Shown here piece after piece: positions 5,401-5,984 of a stretch of DNA of 5,984 nt (positions are counted from its first letter, which is position 1; every line of letters begins with the position of its first letter). The notes beneath the pieces are model-generated. The model was not told where the DNA came from and ran no database searches. It saw only the letters and a program-made list of their open reading frames with translations. A program made the position numbers and the translations under genes. This DNA comes from an uncultured Clostridia bacterium (GTDB lineage: Bacteria > Bacillota > Clostridia > Oscillospirales > Acutalibacteraceae). The stretch lies in assembly GCA_946626015.1 (NCBI GenBank), contig CAMOTT010000122.1, positions 1 to 5,984 of the forward strand. Reading direction: 5' to 3'.

Positions 5401-5984
5401 TTACACTATTACTTTGAATAACCAGTCCGCCACCTCCGCCGGCAGTACGGCGATCTATGAGAAGTACAACACCGGCTGGTATTCAGACAGCTCCGCCACC
5501 ACGGCCATCACCAGCATCACCAAGCCCAGCAAGACGGGCTACACCTTCGGCGGCTACTATACGGAGACAAACGGCGGCGGCACCCAGCGCATAGCGGCTG
5601 ACGGCACCATCTCCGCCGGCAATACCACATACTCGGCGGCGGATACACTCTACGCCAAGTGGACGGCCAACACCATAACCATCACCCTGAACAATCTGAG
5701 CGCCACCTCTGCGGGTTCTACGAAGGTATATTATAAGTATAATACCAATAAATATTACTCCGATTCAGCCTGCTCCACCCAGATAACCGCGATCACAGTT
5801 CCCACAAAGAACGGCTACACCTTCGGCGGCTATTATACAGGCACGGACGGCGCGTCGGGAACTCAGTATATTACAGCGGCAGGCGCATTCACAAACAATC
5901 TTTACAGCGCGGTGCACTCCAACACCAACCTCTACGCCAAGTGGACGGTCAACAAGTACAAAATCATTCTGGATAACCAGTCTG
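2498..5984 (+). CDS. Giant secreted multidomain surface protein with InlB B-type repeats, N-terminal part
   Basis: The frame is open from ATG 2498 to the right edge (1162 codons, 3' end missing). AAAGGAG (2482-2488) fixes the start. Residues 1-35 form a signal peptide (KFFKR, hydrophobic core, likely cleavage after AYS), followed by a Tyr-rich segment: 11 Tyr within residues 34-62. Two related modules carry GYTPVG..YIHLGVK (78-102) and GYTIGV..FNYFGYK (205-234). A helical, FIVAR-like stretch spans about 255-308. A PPC-like beta-sandwich (about 318-445, YFKFTPSEAGDY) leads to an InlB-B-like unit (446-518). A second PPC-like domain (about 535-666, YYSFTPSTTGKY) leads to a second unit (669-862) interrupted by a jelly-roll-like insert (about 712-846). 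Tandem InlB-B-type (TIGR02543-like) repeats start at 868, 969, 1060 and 1154. No catalytic motif or wall anchor is seen. An adhesin or matrix role is likely, but the ligand is unknown. Domain names other than the repeats are inference from pattern. Confidence 0.9.
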   Translation, partial: MKFFKRTLSVIIVAIMLTTTFFFTDVGMLFPKAYSTYTDSYSTYYYAPSSGYNYIYETGLYYSSSSNSDAESNLRSRGYTPVGHNFNAGDGHKSKYIHLGVKYATNPSGKATAFRFINNSSPPNTKTDSINGNSNVTFYKIGSGANSTLTPDVMDHAVNLNLGGGGDDPFIYVTNSAAAGPPITDIMMANGSNANNTAKTLTDAGYTIGVWFGTSDRADVNKGQGGDFNYFGYKTSIPKVTDAVKRLISAYNIAVDCNSNGGSNYSGLSSALSTANSILSDYCADSWSLTYTEANVNAATKALMNAMPAMSLNTEYGVSITSSNYRRYFKFTPSEAGDYIFFATGSNGDPTAHVLDVNSTYGADTRYSSSTPTGNYGIKYYNDDVATSTTGSASNGTIVRNTLGLANNRALIVATLAANTTYYVDACNYSAPSSTISYTFQVRKKVNVTFDSTGGSGNVTLSLPSGYGTMKMNQSGVSRTNHSILAWSLASDRKMLKTCMASATISVPTSNTTYFAIWDPGSSGATALSLNSGSDYTATLSAKGQINYYSFTPSTTGKYIIYGTSSSTEANAVDPYVIVWAKSSLTSNPDTRVGFQDDGDATVRSALGGNTSSVARNFALEVNLTANTAYVFGIKSCHGSTGDGGNSNTTGQNCSIGSVKFRFESVPTVTYNANGGSVSPSSAEVYWSRSYGTLPTPTRRGYTFNYWQGQSDSNYLVNDSTERSVTGASGSYTNGMQWSLIPSFQSGESYTLEFDAKGTGNVYTYFYGNGSYLQVGSATRNGTAVSVGSDGNIATPVTSSYQHFTIVYTLNNSGDGSQTKHMLFRAWDGSSVTYKNVKIYQTKFLSNGTVRIPYNHTLTAQWTQIPIYKVTLNNQSATTAGTTEYWYFYNTTYDGKYYYTSSDCAASSWLTNETITKPTKTGYTFGGYYTSTNGGGTQYVNANGLTVNSIYANRNANTTLYAKWTANVYTITLNNQSATSAGSTAIYEKYNTGWYSDSSATTAITSITKPSKTGYTFGGYYTETNGGGTQRIAADGTISAGNTTYSAADTLYAKWTANTITITLNNLSATSAGSTKVYYKYNTNKYYSDSACSTQITAITVPTKNGYTFGGYYTGTDGASGTQYITAAGAFTNNLYSAVHSNTNLYAKWTVNKYKIILDNQS
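5099..5984 (+). repeat. Tandem InlB B-type repeat array inside the surface-protein gene
   Basis: Units of about 91-101 residues begin at bases 5099, 5402, 5675 and 5957 (the last cut by the edge). Each runs from (Y/I)xI/VTLNNQSAT through a TKTGYTFGGYYT core to LYAKWT. The 20-bp block encoding GYTFGGY starts at 5261, 5537 and 5813, exactly 276 bp apart each time. A 21-bp block encoding TNGGGTQ is identical at 5291 and 5567. The centre is nearly invariant while the linkers differ in length, pointing to duplication plus conversion or selection on the core. The array may continue beyond the window. Confidence 0.92.

Noticed and set aside
5099..5984. CRISPR array
   Set aside because: The repetition is about 276 bp, in frame and coding; there are no short direct repeats with unique spacers.

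Overview
The window looks like a chromosomal segment of a gut-type Clostridia bacterium, probably Oscillospiraceae/Ruminococcaceae. The grounds are AAAGGAG-type ribosome sites, a consensus sigma-A promoter, a palindromic intergenic repeat of the kind I recall from these genomes, and a very long secreted protein built from Listeria-Bacteroides (InlB B-type) repeats. The family-level placement is inference; no taxonomic marker gene is present.

The left part (1-1810) is a DNA-repair neighbourhood. The 3' end of nth (endonuclease III) enters from the left edge. It converges on, and overlaps by 8 bp, a small minus-strand gene of unknown function whose product ends in a hydrophobic helix. An AT-rich gap follows, holding three near-consensus DnaA-box-like 9-mers in one orientation. 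Next comes a complete ogg gene (8-oxoguanine DNA glycosylase). Nth and Ogg are the two halves of base-excision repair of oxidised bases (pyrimidines and 8-oxoguanine), so the neighbourhood makes functional sense, although the two genes are not one operon.

The centre (1811-2497) is non-coding in the protein sense. It has a textbook promoter (TTGACA, 17 bp, TATAAT), a leader hairpin, tRNA-Ala(CGC) with encoded CCA, and a strong terminator. Beyond these lie a compound palindromic repeat (2091-2202), a second terminator (2307-2357), and a -10 element with a 5' UTR for the next gene.

The right part (2498-5984) is one uninterrupted reading frame of at least 1162 residues that runs off the right edge. 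It starts with a signal peptide. There follow two related N-terminal modules, a helical FIVAR-like stretch, then two rounds of a PPC-like beta-sandwich followed by an InlB-B-type repeat. The second of these repeats carries an inserted jelly-roll-like domain of about 135 residues. A tandem array of InlB-B-type repeats follows, with a 276-bp DNA period in its core. It is most likely a cell-surface or secreted adhesin-like protein; any wall anchor or catalytic domain lies outside the window.
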